Positions 34,489-47,380 of a stretch of 64,000 nucleotides of DNA are shown here, in pieces. The stretch comes from Cadophora sp. MPI-SDFR-AT-0126 (taxonomy: Eukaryota > Ascomycota > Leotiomycetes > Helotiales > Ploettnerulaceae): assembly GCA_020747065.1 (NCBI GenBank), contig JAGMVK010000011.1, positions 682,001-746,000 of the forward strand, in the 5' to 3' direction. The position numbers were made by a program, and so were the translations under genes. Position 1 is the first letter of the stretch, and the number at the start of each line of letters is the position of its first letter. The notes beneath the pieces are model-generated. The model was given only the letters and a program-made list of their open reading frames with translations, did no database searches and had not been told where the DNA came from.

Positions 34489-35473
34489 GAAAGTGAGACC
34501 CAATGTTAGATGCAAATTACCAAGAGCATACGTTCGTCTAATGTGGGTTGTGAATTAGACTAATCGGGACCCATCGTAACTAGAAAATAAGTAGCTCGTC
34601 TAGGTAGCAGTTTTTGGTGCGGACATTGGCTGGAACCAACCTGGAAATCTGGTACACTTGTGCCTACCTTTGCGACTAAAATAGTAGAAGTAGAAATTTG
34701 ACATGACGCACACTTCATTGAAACCACTTCTGTAAGGTATTTGCAAATTGAAAGGCTATGTGCAGCCCAAGAATTCAATGCTTGGTCCCAATCCGCGACA
34801 GTCGTGCAATTGGTCATTAAAACCTCCGTGTCGATGAGCTAATCCAGGGTGCATCACAGAAATAGTTTGTTGCACATCGCTCCTGAGTCAGCAGACTGGA
34901 GATTGGATTGCTGAGTCAAAGAATCCGATTTGCACACAGGTTTATCTTGGTAAAACGTCATCGCGAAATAGGTTTGAATTGACAGGACGTCGCTCAGCAC
35001 AGTCACTCGATTGTGCTAAGCGAAACGTGCAATGTAGAAGAATTTATAGCCCACCAGCTCACAACCACAGCCACCTCTTGGGATGTCTGTGGTTCAAGAG
35101 AAGGGGGAGTAGAATCTACTGCAACAGCCTCCACGCATCCTAGCCGTAGCATTGACGCAGGTACAGCTTGTTGCCTCCTTTAATCCCAAGGTCCGCAGAA
35201 CTGAGATGGAGTTCGATATCTCGCATGGAATACAGAGTTTCAAGGAATGGTCTCGCCTTGTACTCCACCTGGCCTTGCGAATGTGTAGATGTGCTTGGGA
35301 ATGAAAACTGATGAATAAGGTAGCAAAGTAGAGTAACACTGCGAAAGAGGAAACGCATATCAAACCGTAGCAGCCCCCTCTGAAAAACGGGACTGACTCT
35401 CGTATCTCTCCGGGTATCATTTGTACATATCAGACATATCAGACATATCTAGCCAATTCATCCAGTGTCGTAG
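34489..35473. other. Intergenic region, no gene seen
   Basis: About 1 kb between two minus-strand genes: the promoter of the 639-aa gene and the 3' UTR of the Nup37-like gene. Frames at 35094-35420 lack motifs. Confidence 0.5.
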
Positions 35474-37405
35474 CTAGAAGAGTTTTCGTTTTCCTGCCCC
35501 GTTCTCCATTCTCGCCAGCGCCTGCTCGATGCCGCCGACATCTAATTCTCCACCATTTATGCTCTTCTCGACTAACGCAAGTCGGCTTGCTGACTTCTCG
35601 GCTGGTCGCTCATGGGCGGTGGACTTTCCAGATACGAGCAAGAGATACCTATGCTCCCCCAAGATTAGAATTTCTGATGACAATCCTGCTGAGCTCGTTG
35701 AAGACTTGGCGATTTGCTCAATGCCCGAACAGTGCTCGCCTTGAAGATCAACATTCTCAAGCTTGATCATTCGAGCGCCTGCCGGACCGCCAAAGAGGCT
35801 TCCCGATGCGACAGTCTTTTGTGCATTTGCTGCCCAGTATCTCGCAAGATTGGGTATAACAGCATACGTTTCTCCCAGCCAGAACAGAATGGACTCTTCA
35901 GAGGGAGCTGTAGGTGACGAGGATCGCACCTCAACTACGGAGATCTGTCCACGCACGCGACGATCGGAACCTCGCTCGTTGAATGGATTTGCTGCCTTTC
36001 GACTTCCAGGGGTCATTGGCGCAAATTTGGAGCTAGCAATCTGTGGCGGTCCAGAAGGTCGCACTTTAGCAGCACCGTCAATATACCCAGTCAAGCTGTA
36101 TTCTGTTATCGATCCCCCCTTGATTCCTTGACGACCGAGTATTCCCTGCGGCGCGTTTGGACCGACACCTTCAATATCCCAAATAGCCCATTCTCCATCA
36201 TGGAGTAAGACAATGATGGCTCGCCCACCCGACACCCATTGTGCATCGACGACTGTTTTACGACCGAAGCCTGTATGAGCTCCTGTCTGCTGTGCTTGAG
36301 GATCGTTCTTCTCGGACGGGAAGCCAGCGTAAAGGGACAGAAGCCATGTGCCATGCTCAGCGGACACAGTCTCTGGAGACTCTTCGTTTGGCTTGAGAAG
36401 AAGAAGCTTATAATCATAGATCCGGCAAACTCCCACCGCTTCTGCAACCAGAAGATGACTCGAATATTGATTTGAAAGTGATGGGTTAAACGAAATGGAT
36501 TTGGCGGGAGATGCGAGGGAAACTGTCTGGAATGGTTCGACCTGTGGTGCGGAAGATTTAACAGGCACTCGCCATAACCGTAAGAGGCCAGTCACTTCTC
36601 TAGAATGTGAGGCAACAATAATCTGTGGGGCTCCGGCTGCCTTTGAATCGGACCTTGTTCCAGTAATGCCCACAGTCACCGAGACTCCGTCCGAAGGCTT
36701 TTGGTGTCCATTAAGAACCACAACCGTTTCTCCCCAAGTGCCCTTTCCAGCATTTGTCAGTGTGAAATCACTTCGAAGGTCGGGTCTTGCTTTGCTGGCA
36801 GGCGAGGGTGGAGTGAGGGGGAGGGTGACCAGTCGAACAGAGTTGTCGGCGCATGCGGCAGCAAAGACTATTTTCTGCTTCAATAAATCTACACCACGCC
36901 ATGATGGACTATCGGCTTGCAAGATAGTGGATGGTAGCACTGCTAGGTCCAAGACTGCTGTTCCAAACCACAAGTCGAGCTCTTGTAGTATGGCTGGGTA
37001 CGGGTGTAAAGGATTTAAGACTTCTTCATCAGCTTCGAATTCGGCTTTGTCTTCGAACGGTTGCTTTGCAGAGTCGCCTTCATCGTCCGAGTCGAGTGAT
37101 ATGACAGCAGCATTCCCACCGCCATTCGTCTTCGAGTGAGCTGCAGATGCTGGTTGTTGCGGCTTGAATTTCTTTCCGCCCCTCCAAATTATCTTCACAC
37201 CGTTTTCATGGCCGTAGAGGATGATGGTAGAGCCATTTGGCGACAATATGGGGTACGCTTTCGCGGCGAATACTCGATGTGGTAACTCGTAGCTTTGAAT
37301 TTGTCAGTCTTGATTAAAGAAGAGGCTTGGAGTTCCTAGGACAAACCTCAGCTGAACACCCTGCGAGCTTTTGGAGACCCTGGGTTTCGGGAATGTTCCT
37401 GCCAT
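35474..37405 (-). CDS. Nup37-like nucleoporin / WD40-type beta-propeller
   Basis: A 625-aa protein in two exons on the minus strand (37405-37347 and 37292-35474). The start reads MAGTFPKPRVSKSSQGVQLS and the splice (GTTTGT...AAAG) gives SYELPHRVFAAKAYPILSPN. Degenerate WD-type blades are visible (SPNGSTIILYGHENGVKIIW, LLRLWRV, VVDAQWVSGGRAIIVLLHDGEW followed by AIWDIEG). An acidic loop DSDDEGD lies near residue 100. This overall order resembles the enlarged Nup37 subunit of the Y-complex of the nuclear pore in filamentous ascomycetes. I recognise it from the N-terminal HRV-AAKAYPI-SPNGSTI-LYGHE pattern, from memory. It shares a 1.3-kb divergent region with the MFS gene at 38.7 kb. If not Nup37, it is an unassigned propeller protein. 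Confidence 0.6.
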
Positions 37406-38668
37406 TGTGGATTGTGGGCTTTCAGTCAGGTTGGACCTGCAGCTAAAGGCAGAGTCAATAAGCTTGGTGTAAAGGCGCTGGCTTAAGTTGTCGAGTTCAT
37501 GCTCATGTCAACAGACAGTCGCGGCTGAAGAGCCCCAGAGAAAGTCGCGATCTGTCGGAGCGGCGAAAGTATTTTCCATCTTGGGCTGGGCTGGGAATTT
37601 TCCAAACTCGGCTCCGCGCCGAAGGCGATCTTGTACCCCTACAAACTCAAAGGACCCCGACGAAACCAAACAGCAGGATGCTTTGCGAGGCGAGAAACTC
37701 TCTTGACGTTCTCCCAGTCTGACGACAATAAACAAACAAGCAAACAAACACAGAAAAAAACCCACCTAGAAGTCAGCTGCAACACGCCCGCCCTTCATGC
37801 GAGAATACTAATCATTGGACCCTGGAGAGTCGTCGACCGAGCCAACCTATGATAGCTCGCTCTTCGGGAGAACACCACGCACACGCCATTCGAGGGTGGA
37901 AGTCTAGAGCCAGGGGAAACGGCAATAAGGTATCGGCGACAAGACGGGTATGACGGCACATTGACTGCGCCTTCTTCTCAAGCCGCAACAGTCAATTTTT
38001 AAAATCTCCATGGCTTCAGGAGGCTTTCCACACCGCTTGACCCTGCAAGAAAGACGTCTCTTCAGGCTTCGCCTGAGAAGTCGATCCTAATCAGAAATCC
38101 CAATCGCAAAGTCCATGGCAAGATATTTGAGACGAGACAGGCTCTCGAAGCTTGTCTCAAGCCCAAGATCCTCTTGCATGGTGCCTGGAGGATTTCCGTC
38201 GAGCTGCCATCTCAAAGTGACAGGGGATGGCTTTGTGGTAAGGATTTTAGGGCCGCTTTGGACGGAATGGAACCCGCCCTTAAACCGGACCAGGGAAGCT
38301 TTTCATGGTGGGTTGGTGTGGTTGGTTTGTCATTTGTTTTGGTGCTATCTCTACTCCACTCTATCCCCACTGTTGCTCATACCTTCTCTTTTGATTTATG
38401 TTTTGTATCTGTAACCTCAAGAACTTCCACTCTTGATCTCTTCTGACTTCATCACGCTGTGCACACCATCATATCAAGCCATGGTGGTTCATTCTTCGAT
38501 CTGCCACTCTTCTCTTAGTTGTTCTGCATAGCATTCTCTGATTCGTGCTAAGAGCTGCATTACCGAGAGCCTCAGTGTTTTTTCCCCTTCTATCTGTCTG
38601 TTTCAACCCAATTTTAAGAATCTTGCGCTTTTACTAGGAGTCTAGTCGATTCCTCACAACAAGCCACA
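37406..38668. other. Divergent promoter region with short A-rich repeat
   Basis: About 1.3 kb between divergent genes. It has a CAAA-type simple repeat (about 37726-37750) and a pyrimidine-rich leader just before the MFS start. Frames at 38115-38446 have no family features. Confidence 0.5.
37726..37750. repeat. AAAC-type microsatellite
   Basis: Short imperfect run of (C)AAA units, with a poly-A stretch shortly downstream. Noted only as a simple repeat in a promoter region. Confidence 0.6.
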
Positions 38669-40747
38669 ATGTCAAACTTCAGAGACCCTGAGAAGGACAA
38701 TTTCCCGGAGCCACCATTAGCGACACATCCTACCGCAGCTCAGCACACACTGTTAGAAGATCCAGAGAAGGATCTCCATACTTCATCGTCCTCCCCAACG
38801 CACACGGCACATTCAAACTCTTCTCATGATTCGATCAACTCAAATCCATTATCAGCTTTGGAACGGGCCTTGACAGCAACCGATCTCGCCACCGAAGCAG
38901 AGCGAGCTGCCCGCCCAGCTTTGACATATACCAGAACTGGAGCCTCAATCGCCACTACTGGTTCTCGGCTCCCTTCGTTCGAAGTCGACTTTGCCGAAGG
39001 AGACAAAGACAACCCTTTGAATTGGCCGCTATGGTATCGAAGCTTGGTTATCGGCGCCGTCAGCTATTCAACATGGACTGTTGTTTTGTACAGTACCAGT
39101 TACACCAGCAGTATGCCTGGAATGATGGCAGAGTTCCACATTACGAGTGAGCCAGTAGCCACTCTTGGAGTGACAACATATCTTCTTGGATTAGCGGTTG
39201 GAAGCTTGATTCTTGCGCCGCTGAGTGAGATGTATGGCCGAAGAATCGTGTATGCTGGAAGTCTGGCATTCTACTGTCTGATGGTCTTGCCATGTGCCTT
39301 GGCTACGTCTCTATCGGAAGTTCTTGTTGTTAGATTTTTCGGGTAAGCTCATATTGTTGGATGCTCACGATTCAGTGCTAATGCAGGCCAATAGTGCTGT
39401 TGCTGGATCAGCTATGATTGCCAACGCTCCTGGTTCCGTCTCGGACATTGTCACCGAAAACTACCGAGCTCTTGCATTCAGCATCTGGAGCATAGGTCCA
39501 ATGAATGGACCAGTAACAGGCCCCCTGATTGGAGGATTTGCTGCCGAGTACCTTGGATGGAGATGGACGAATTGGCTGGTGATGATCTTATCCGGTGCCG
39601 GCTGGTTCTTCTGCTCGTCGATGCAAGAGACCTATGCACCCGTGATCTTGCAAAGGAAGGCAGCGAAGATGCGAAAAGAAACAGGGGATGACAGATGGTG
39701 GTGTCGGTACGATCAGCGGTCAAGTCGTACGTTGCCAGTAATATCTTCATGCCAATTCTGCGCTAACAGTCAATTCAGTTTTTGAAATGCTCAAGATCAA
39801 CCTCTCGAGACCTTTCATATTGTCTTTTACAGAGCCAATCTTGTGGTTCTGGAATGCCTACATCGCAGTATGTGATTCTACTCTTTACCTTCGTGTATGC
39901 AGGTGTCGTCAAAAGCTTCGAAGCGATGACAAGGATGCACCTTGATAACCCTAATCCTTGCTGACCTCAACGGCCCTAGATAATCTACGGAATTTTATAT
40001 CTCTGCTTCGTCGCATACCCGTTAATCTACACGGGTCTCCGAGGCTGGTCTCTCGGCTTCACAGGTCTAGCATTCATCGGAATTGGCGTCGGGACCATGA
40101 TTGCAATTGTCACCGAGCCTCTAGCCCGCCGAGTCGTCAATTCACACAAGAAGGACCCCGAGACGGGTCGTGTCTATCCTGAAGCCTCAATCAGCATCGT
40201 ATGTTTCGCCTCGCTTCTCTGTCCCATCGGCCAACTTTGGTTTTCGTGGACATCTGTCCCTATTACTATCCACTGGATATGGCCTATTTTGGCTGGTATC
40301 CCATTTGGCGCAGGGAATTGTCTGGTCTTTATCTACGCTTCGAACTACATTGCCGGATCTTATGGGATCTATGCTGCATCAGCTCTCGCAGGGAACAGCG
40401 TCGTGCGATCCTTTGTCGGAGGTACATTACCCCTTGCTGGCCCGAAAATGTACAAAGCCATGTCTCCGCAGTGGGCCGGAACATTGCTTGGATTGGTGCA
40501 GGTGGCGCTGATACCGATTCCATTCGTGTTCTATAAGTATGGAGATCGGATTCGGGCGAAGAGTCCGTTAATTAAGCAGATGAGGGAGGACGCTGAGAGG
40601 ATTCGGAAGAGGGCAGCTGCCGGGGAGAGGAGGAGACAGAAGAAAGAAGATGCTGAGAAGGGGGAACCTGAAGGGCTGGCTGAGACCAATACGAGTGATG
40701 AGAGACCGAAAGGACAAGCTGCTACGGTGGAAACGGAAAAGCTATGA
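38669..40747 (+). CDS. MFS transporter, DHA1 drug:H+ antiporter type
   Basis: Plasma-membrane 12-helix exporter, 620 aa. Exons: 38669-39342, 39395-39726, 39779-39867 and 39980-40747. A long Ser/Thr/Glu-rich N-terminus (about 115 residues) leads to FAEGDKDNPLNWPLWYRS, the standard entry to helix 1. The family motif LAPLSEMYGRR follows helix 2. Spliced RFFG/AVAGSAMIANAPGSV and NGPVTGPLIGGF lie in helices 4-5, and ETYAPVIL with RKETGDDRWW in the central loop. The C-terminus is a highly charged tail (ERRRQKKEDAEKGE). The first acceptor (CAATAG at 39394) was chosen over the nearer CAG because only it restores RFFGAVAGSAMI. Related to, but clearly different from, the DHA1 gene at 7.8 kb. Substrate unknown. 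Confidence 0.9.
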
Positions 40748-42014
40748 ATTAGAGGTTGGAGAACGGAAATAAAAGATACCCAAGTTAATAGGAAACAGAA
40801 TTAATGCAACATGCGTATACAGCCCATTGCACTAGCGAGGTCTTATGAAGTGGTTCTAGCCCAGGCATTACCTATCTAGGCAAATTCGGACTTTCTAGCG
40901 AGGTAGCAGTTATTTAGAATCACATGCTAATAATCACATGCACATAGTTGTTCCAGAATGGCTGAGAGATGATTTAGGGAACGCTTTGGGTGCAGCTTCA
41001 AGAAGAACAACTCAGTTGAAGTATCAAGCCAGGTCATTTTGTTATAATGAGTACAAACCCGTTTTTATACTCGTGAGTCTCCACTGATAAGCTCTGAGAA
41101 TTAGTTCTGTGCTGTTAAGACTTGCCTTGCTTGCTTGCCAGCTTGCTCCCGCATGGAACACCCAATCTTTGTTGGCTGAGTGCTACCTCTATATAAGCTC
41201 ATTCAGATGAGATCCCAATTCTTACCACTCACTGCAAAATTTTACCTTTCCTCTGTTGTTCACTTGTCAGCCTACTCGGCTCTCAGCCTTACGAGTCATT
41301 GTCTGCCGAGAGAGGCTGAGCCAACCAATAACTGACTCTCCAACTGATCTTGCAGCTGAACAAAGAGTTTTCTAAGAATAAAGTCCTTAAAATTGGATGC
41401 GTTAGTACTTCAATTATCGTACTATTTCGAGAGTCTAATTCTCTCTTTTTTTTTTGGCTTGATACTTCATCCACTTCTTGGTGTTTGGAATTCCTACTCA
41501 GCTGGTCTCCGTCACCCTGTCATCAAGAGCCGACGCTAGTACACGGTAGCGCACCCAGTGCCAGGCGAGGGCGAGACAACACAAAAGCGAAAAATAGCTG
41601 GCCCGCCCGCTTTCTTCTCTTTCTTCCTCACGCGCCTCCATCCCCACGGTACCCGTCAATCTGTTCTACCTTACCGGTGCAGTCAATTCCACCCCTTCAT
41701 TCTTCTTCATCGTGTTCATCTTGAGACCGTCTGCGGATCTGCCATCTACCTACCTGTCTGGTCCATTATCCCACCGCACTGTGCGACCTTGATCAATCAA
41801 TTCGCCAACGGCTTTTCTCCATCCACCCAGAAACAGACATCGCCCAAACAAAGCAGGGCAAAGCAAAGCGTCTCGAATTGGTTGGCAGTCTTCACTTCGA
41901 ACAACTACCGCAACAAGGTCCCGACCTCGAGACTCTGCACTGACGCCTCCGCATAACGCAACAAGAAGACACCCACGCAACCTGTTCCAGATTTCTCTGT
42001 GACTTTCAGTAGTC
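40748..42014. other. Intergenic region and leader of eIF2A
   Basis: About 1.3 kb. The last 500 bp before eIF2A are C/T-rich, like a strong fungal housekeeping promoter and 5' UTR. The open frames there (41350-41724, 41558-41956) have low-complexity translations and are not called. Confidence 0.5.
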
Positions 42015-44239
42015 ATGGCGGTTCCTACACAGTTTGCCTACAGAACATTGAAGGAGATTGGCGTTTTCGATGCCGCCCCTGTCTACGAACCTTTGCCTGG
42101 TTTCCAAAAACCCGAAGGTTCCTCTCGCTGCTCCGTCTACTCGCCATGTGGTCGGTACTTCGCCTGGGCCTCCACCGAGGGCGTGTCAGTTATTGACGCA
42201 TCCGTCGGACACGTCATCACCACCCTACCCACTCCCAACGTGTACGAATTAGGCTTCTCTCCTCGAGGTTCATACATCATTACCTGGGAGCGGCCATCCA
42301 AGGACGAGAAGGGCGATGCCGTGAAGAATCTCAAAGTCTGGCACACCGTGGAGGACGTGCCTGCCGGCAGCGAGAAGCAGGTGGTGGGCAGATTTGTGCA
42401 GAAGAATCAGACGGGCTGGAACCTGCAATACACTTTCGACGAGAGATACTGTGCCCGTGTTGTTACCAACGAGGTCCAGTTCTACGAGAGCGGTGACTTG
42501 GGCACCGTTTGGAACAAGCTGCGTGCTGAGGGTGTTGCCGACTTTGCAATTTCTCCTGGCAATAACCACTCTGTAGCTGTCTTCATTCCGGAGCGCAAGG
42601 TAAACTCAAAAAAGCCACAGTTTCGAGTATCAGCTAACATTTTTTGCAGGGCCAACCGTCAGCCGTTAAGGTGTTCAATGTCCCTCAATTCACTACGCCG
42701 GTCTCGCAAAAGACATTCTTCAAAGGTGACAAGGTTCAATTGAAATGGAACCAGCTTGGTACTACTTTGATCGTTCTGGCACAGACCGAGGTCGACAAGA
42801 CAGGAAAGAGTTATTATGGAGAGACTACACTGTATGTGCTGAGCGCAAACGGTGGATTCGATTCAAGAATCACTCTGGATAAGGAGGGCCCAATTCATGA
42901 TGTATCCTGGTCGCCTAACTCGAAAGAATTTGGTGTCATTTACGGATACATGCCTGCAAAGACGACAATCTTCAACCAACGGGCTGTTGCTACTCACACA
43001 TTCCCACTTGGTCCCCGAAACACTATCATTTTCTCGCCAACTGGTCGATTTGTCTTGGTAGCCGGTTTTGGTAATTTGGCTGGACAGATGGACATTTATG
43101 ATCTTGAAAAGGACTATAAGAAGATCTGTACAATCGAAGGTGGAAACCCAAGTGTTTGCGAATGGAGTCCAGACAGCAAGTACATCTTGACTGCTACTAC
43201 TAGCCCTAGACTTCGTGTCGACAACGGTATTCGTTTGTGGCACGTTGGAGGTGGAATCATGTACAACCAGGATATGGTGGAGCTTTACAACGTCGCATGG
43301 AGACCTCAGAAGTTCGAGAGTTTTGCTCCTGGAGATTTGCTTCATCCAGTCCCAACTCCTCATTCATCGGCATTGGCTTACCTCGGTACCGTCAAGACTC
43401 CTTCAAAGCCGGCTGGAGCCTATCGACCACCGGGAGCCCGTGGAACCTCGACCCCATTACATTTCAAGCGTGAAGATGAGGGAGGAGCTGCACACATTGT
43501 CAGCAATGGCACTTCGTTGGTCGGATCGAATGGATTTGGGAAGCAGCGAAGACAAGTCCCAGGTGCTGAGAGTGTCGAACCCAGCTTGCCACCAGGAGCT
43601 GCACCCGCCAACGGAGCCGCACCAGGAACTGCGGAGGGCGATGAGAATTTGTCCAAGGCAGCATTGAAAAACAAGAAGAAGAGAGAGGCCAAGAAGGCCA
43701 AAGATGCGGAGGCCAAGGCTGCTGGTTTGGTCCCAGAACAGAATGGTCCAGCACAAGGTGGTGAGAATCGAAGCCCAGAGCGCAGAGACCGTCGAGAGCA
43801 CCAGCGCAGCCGCTCCAAGGGTCAACAAGATAATGTCCGAACACCATCTCAACAACGGTACCGCAGCAATACCTACCAATCGAATCAGGGCCGCTCGCAA
43901 GACGCTAGAAATGGCCATGGCCACGGTCAAAACGGAAACGGCTACCACAATGGCTACGGTCAAAATCAAGGTCAGGTCCAAGCAGGCAATGTCAACAACT
44001 TGTCTCTGAACCTCGCTGCGTCACGAATCCAGGATGCGCCTGAATTATCCGTCACATCGCCTGGTGGAGGCAGCCCCAACGCCAAGAAATTACGGGGTCT
44101 ACAAAAGAAGATTCGCGCCATCGAGGATTTGGAGATGCGTCTTGCTGGAGGAGAGAAGCTAGAGGACACGCAGATGAAGAAGATCGGTACGAAGTCATCC
44201 GTCCAAGCAGAGCTGTCCGCTCTCGAGTCCGAAGGATAA
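42015..44239 (+). CDS. Eukaryotic translation initiation factor 2A (eIF2A)
   Basis: Cytosolic initiation factor that can deliver initiator tRNA to the 40S subunit independently of eIF2. Exons 42015-42599 and 42650-44239, giving 724 aa. The N-terminus (TQFAYRTLKEIGVFDAAPVY) and SPCGRYFAWAS open a nine-bladed WD-type propeller that fills residues 1-430. Later blades include GPIHDVSWSPNSKEFGVIYG, ATHTFPLGPRNTIIFSPTGR, NPSVCEWSPDSKYILTATTS and RVDNGIRLWHV. The C-terminal third is low complexity: Lys/Ala-rich KNKKKREAKKAKDAEAK, then Gln/Asn/Gly-rich HGHGQNGNGYHNGYGQNQ, then a terminal helix (KLRGLQKKIRAIEDLEMRL) typical of the family. The intron is GTAAAC...TTTTTTGCAG with a GCTAAC branch. High-confidence identity. 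Confidence 0.95.
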
Positions 44240-45464
44240 AATTCCTAGCGGCGACGAGTGCACTTGCATGTGAGGAGAGTGGTTGATTGCGTTGGTCTTT
44301 TTCATGATTTGCGGGAACTTTACTTGATTGGGAATGCTTCAGCTTGTTTATCAAGCGGAGACCCCTTTGATCATTGGGTTTGGATTCCATTTGGATGACG
44401 AATGGATGGATGGAGGGTCTGCATCAGTGATGGCGTCGGGCCTGATTGAGATTTACTTGTAATCGAGGCTAAGCGACATACAGACGAATGTTTGCACGGA
44501 TTAATGAGGGGCGGGCTGGCTGGCCTTTTTCCTGAGTCTAGGAATTGGCTCTAGACTGGAATCGCAGCATCAGTGTGATGGACCATAGGTATGGCCGCAT
44601 AGACTCACTCCATAGAATAAAGTGCGAAGATCTCGGAGTATGAATCTCTGCCATTGGTCTACTATCTTCTCTTCTCTTCTCTTGAATTTGTGTGAGTTGT
44701 CGCTTCGTTCATGGTTTCGGGCTGCGAATTTTGACAAGTGGCATATTTGATTGTGGAACCTCGTTTTTTTGGTATGACGGCGTTCCAATGAATGATTTAC
44801 AAGGGCATAACAAAACCAGCGCGGTGAATTTTGACGCGGTCAATGTCTCGCTGTCTCCATTCGAGAATCTTACTGCCGGTTGGGTTCTTGTTCTCGCTCT
44901 GCAATTTCTAACCTCGCACCCCAAGATTTTGAGCTTTGTATGGGAGTCGGCCTCCAAGATTTTTGATTCTGCATGTCAGACCAGTCTATCACAAAGCAAG
45001 CTGTTTACTTTGATTGTGCATTTGTCAGCTTCGTACATTCCGCTTCCGCTTCCGCTCGGTTACGAGGACACAACATCGCTTCTTTATCTTTTGCGATATC
45101 TTACTGTTATATTTGTGTGTTTATTGGTAGTTCGTACGCAGCAAATCTGAAGCGGCTTCCATATCCGCTTTATTTGCAATGCTGAGCTCGAGTGAGTTGG
45201 GATTCGGCCGTAAAGTATCCTGTAGCTTCATGGCCTCTCGGATGCTTAGTCGGGCCATATGTTTTTAAAGACCTTTGGATATTTCGCATACTGTCCGGTT
45301 CCTTATCTTACAACTCTATCCCCAAATTTTCATCATCTATCTGATCGGCACTCCTTCATACTGACTTACCTTCTCTTCCAAACCTCCCAATCCCTCGCAA
45401 TTTCCCACACTAAACACCACCACACCCCACACCGCACGACCTTTCCTCCAGGTCTATCAAGATA
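44240..45464. other. Intergenic region, no gene seen
   Basis: About 1.2 kb between two plus-strand genes. It contains a short TCTTC repeat (44665-44683). The frame at 44692-45150 has no motif or splice support. Confidence 0.5.
44665..44683. repeat. TCTTC microsatellite
   Basis: Perfect short run of TCTTC units downstream of eIF2A. Confidence 0.7.
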
Positions 45465-47380
45465 ATGTCCTCCTCAGCCTGGCAAATCCGCCCCACCCCC
45501 TCTCAATCCTGGCGTTCTCTCTCCGCGCTCGAAAACCTCTACCTCAACACCTCTGTCCCCGTCCCTTCCGCTGATGAGTTAGGACCTGAGACTGTGCTCG
45601 TGAGGATCAGGGCTGCGGCGTTGAATGCTAGGGATGCGATTGTTGTTGCTCATGGTATGTCGAAGTGATGAAACAGTGATGAGCAGAGATTGGATGGAAT
45701 TCTGACTGTAGATGGCATTTGTAGATCCGATTTATCATATTCCTAATATGCCGGGTTTGTCGCCTTGCCAGTACGTTCTCCTGCCCTTTTTTTTTCCGAG
45801 TCCTCTTTTTCCTATCAACCATTACCATTCGACCAACCCTAGCTGCCATGTACCTCGAATCCACAACCATTCATCATTAGCTCCCTCACATTCGCGTCTC
45901 CTTCATAAGTCAAAAAACCACAGAGTGACTGAATCGCCCCCACCACGTAGAGACGGCGCCGGCGAGGTCTTTGCCACAGGCCCAAATTCCAAATGGAAAG
46001 TGGGCGATAGGGTATTCATCTGCCCCCTTAGCTGGGATGACGAAGAAACTCAAGGCGTGCCGACCCTCGAGCAGGCGAAGCCGAAAGGAGCAGGGAACGT
46101 ACAGGGGACATTGAGGACGTGGGCTGTGTTGGTGAGTTGAAGATATTATCTTTTTGAAGTGTAGAGTCCTGTGTTCATCCCCACCAAAATTGCCTCTATT
46201 GCAATTCCTCCTTCTTGTCATCTTCAGAATCTACTGCTGAAGGAGGAGGAAGAGTTCTTTGTTTACTTCCGGAACCCTCGCTAACAGATAGTGTGGTGAA
46301 TGAAGGCAGACAATGAACTCCTCCCCGCACCACCGCATCTCACATTTGAGGAAGTAGCCGCTCTACCCTGCGCGGCTGGGACGGCTATGAATGCGCTCAT
46401 GTTTGGACCGCTGAAAATGAAGCCTGGTATGACGGTTTTGACGATGGGGACTGGGGGTGTGAGTTGTGCTGCTATACAGGTATGTTGATACACCCTGTCT
46501 CTGGGTCTATTCGAAAAGAAGATTACAATTGAATGATTCAACCTTCGCCATTTAGCCTCGTCTGATGAGTATGGGATAACTAACGTTCAAAGCTCGCTTC
46601 TGCACTCGGCTGCACGGTAATCTCAACCTCATCATCAGACTCCAAGCTCTCACAGTACGTCCTTTCCTCTCTACATCTCCCTCGTTCCTCTTTTCTCCTC
46701 CTCTCTCACCTGCGTTCACTCCTCTCTCATCCTTTCCACCTTCCTTTCCCTTATCAACCAAAATATCAACACCCCACAGAGCCCTCTCCCTCGGCGCAAC
46801 CCACACAATAAACTACACGTCCACACCCGACTGGGACGAAGAAGTCCTGCATTTGACAGACGGGAAAGGCGTTGATCACGTATTGGATGTGGGTGGGAGC
46901 GCGACGCTGGAGAAGAGTTTGAGGGCTGTTAGGAGAGGTGGGTTGGTGAGCTGTATTGGGTTTCTTGGCGAGACGAAGACGACCGTGAGTGGAGATGGCG
47001 AGTCGATGATGCAAGGGGATGAAGTGGGACAGTTAGTTATGAGTGTTATTGGCGGCGCGAAGATCAGTAAGTGCTTCCGTTATTTCCTTGACGACTTTTT
47101 TTTTTTCGAAGCATAACAAGCTGTTCTCCTGTGTCAAAGTTAGACGAGGCCCGAAAACATCCTCTGCCGCACCAAAAATCACTGACACATGCACGCATCT
47201 TCACCAGTACGCGGTATCTACGGAATCTATAAAACACACTGCAAGGCTTTGCTCGAGTTGGTGAATAAATACGAGATCCATCCGTTAATAGCAGAGGTTT
47301 TCGAGTTCGGGGATGCGAAGATGGCGTTTGAGAGAATCATGAGGAGGGAGGTGGTAGGGAAGGTTGTTGTTAGGGTTTGA
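45465..47380 (+). CDS. Medium-chain (MDR) alcohol dehydrogenase / quinone-oxidoreductase-like
   Basis: NAD(P)H-dependent oxidoreductase, 370 aa in seven exons: 45465-45654, 45725-45770, 45951-46131, 46306-46479, 46593-46654, 46780-47066 and 47208-47380. An N-terminal GroES-like domain has PETVLVRIRAAALNARDAIV, MPGLSPCQDGAGEV and VGDRVF. The Rossmann domain starts with MTVLTMGTGGVSCAA, motif GTGGVS at 187-192. Then come GATHTINY, VDHVLDVGGSATLEKSLRAV and IRGIYGIYKTHC. The usual catalytic zinc ligand Cys is replaced (NARDAI), so it is probably a zinc-free MDR enzyme. The six introns (70-180 bp) are GT-AG and several carry GCTAAC or CTAAC branches. The exon list rests on keeping this frame intact throughout. 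Confidence 0.88.

Noticed and set aside
39343..39388. Acceptor CAG at 39388 for the first intron of the second DHA1 gene.
   Set aside because: It gives the wrong phase; only the TAG at 39394 restores RFFGAVAGSAMI.
41350..41956. Open frames just upstream of eIF2A.
   Set aside because: Low-complexity Ser/Pro/Arg translations from C/T-rich leader sequence.
44692..45150. A 152-aa open frame after eIF2A.
   Set aside because: No motif, no signal peptide and no homologous splice pattern.
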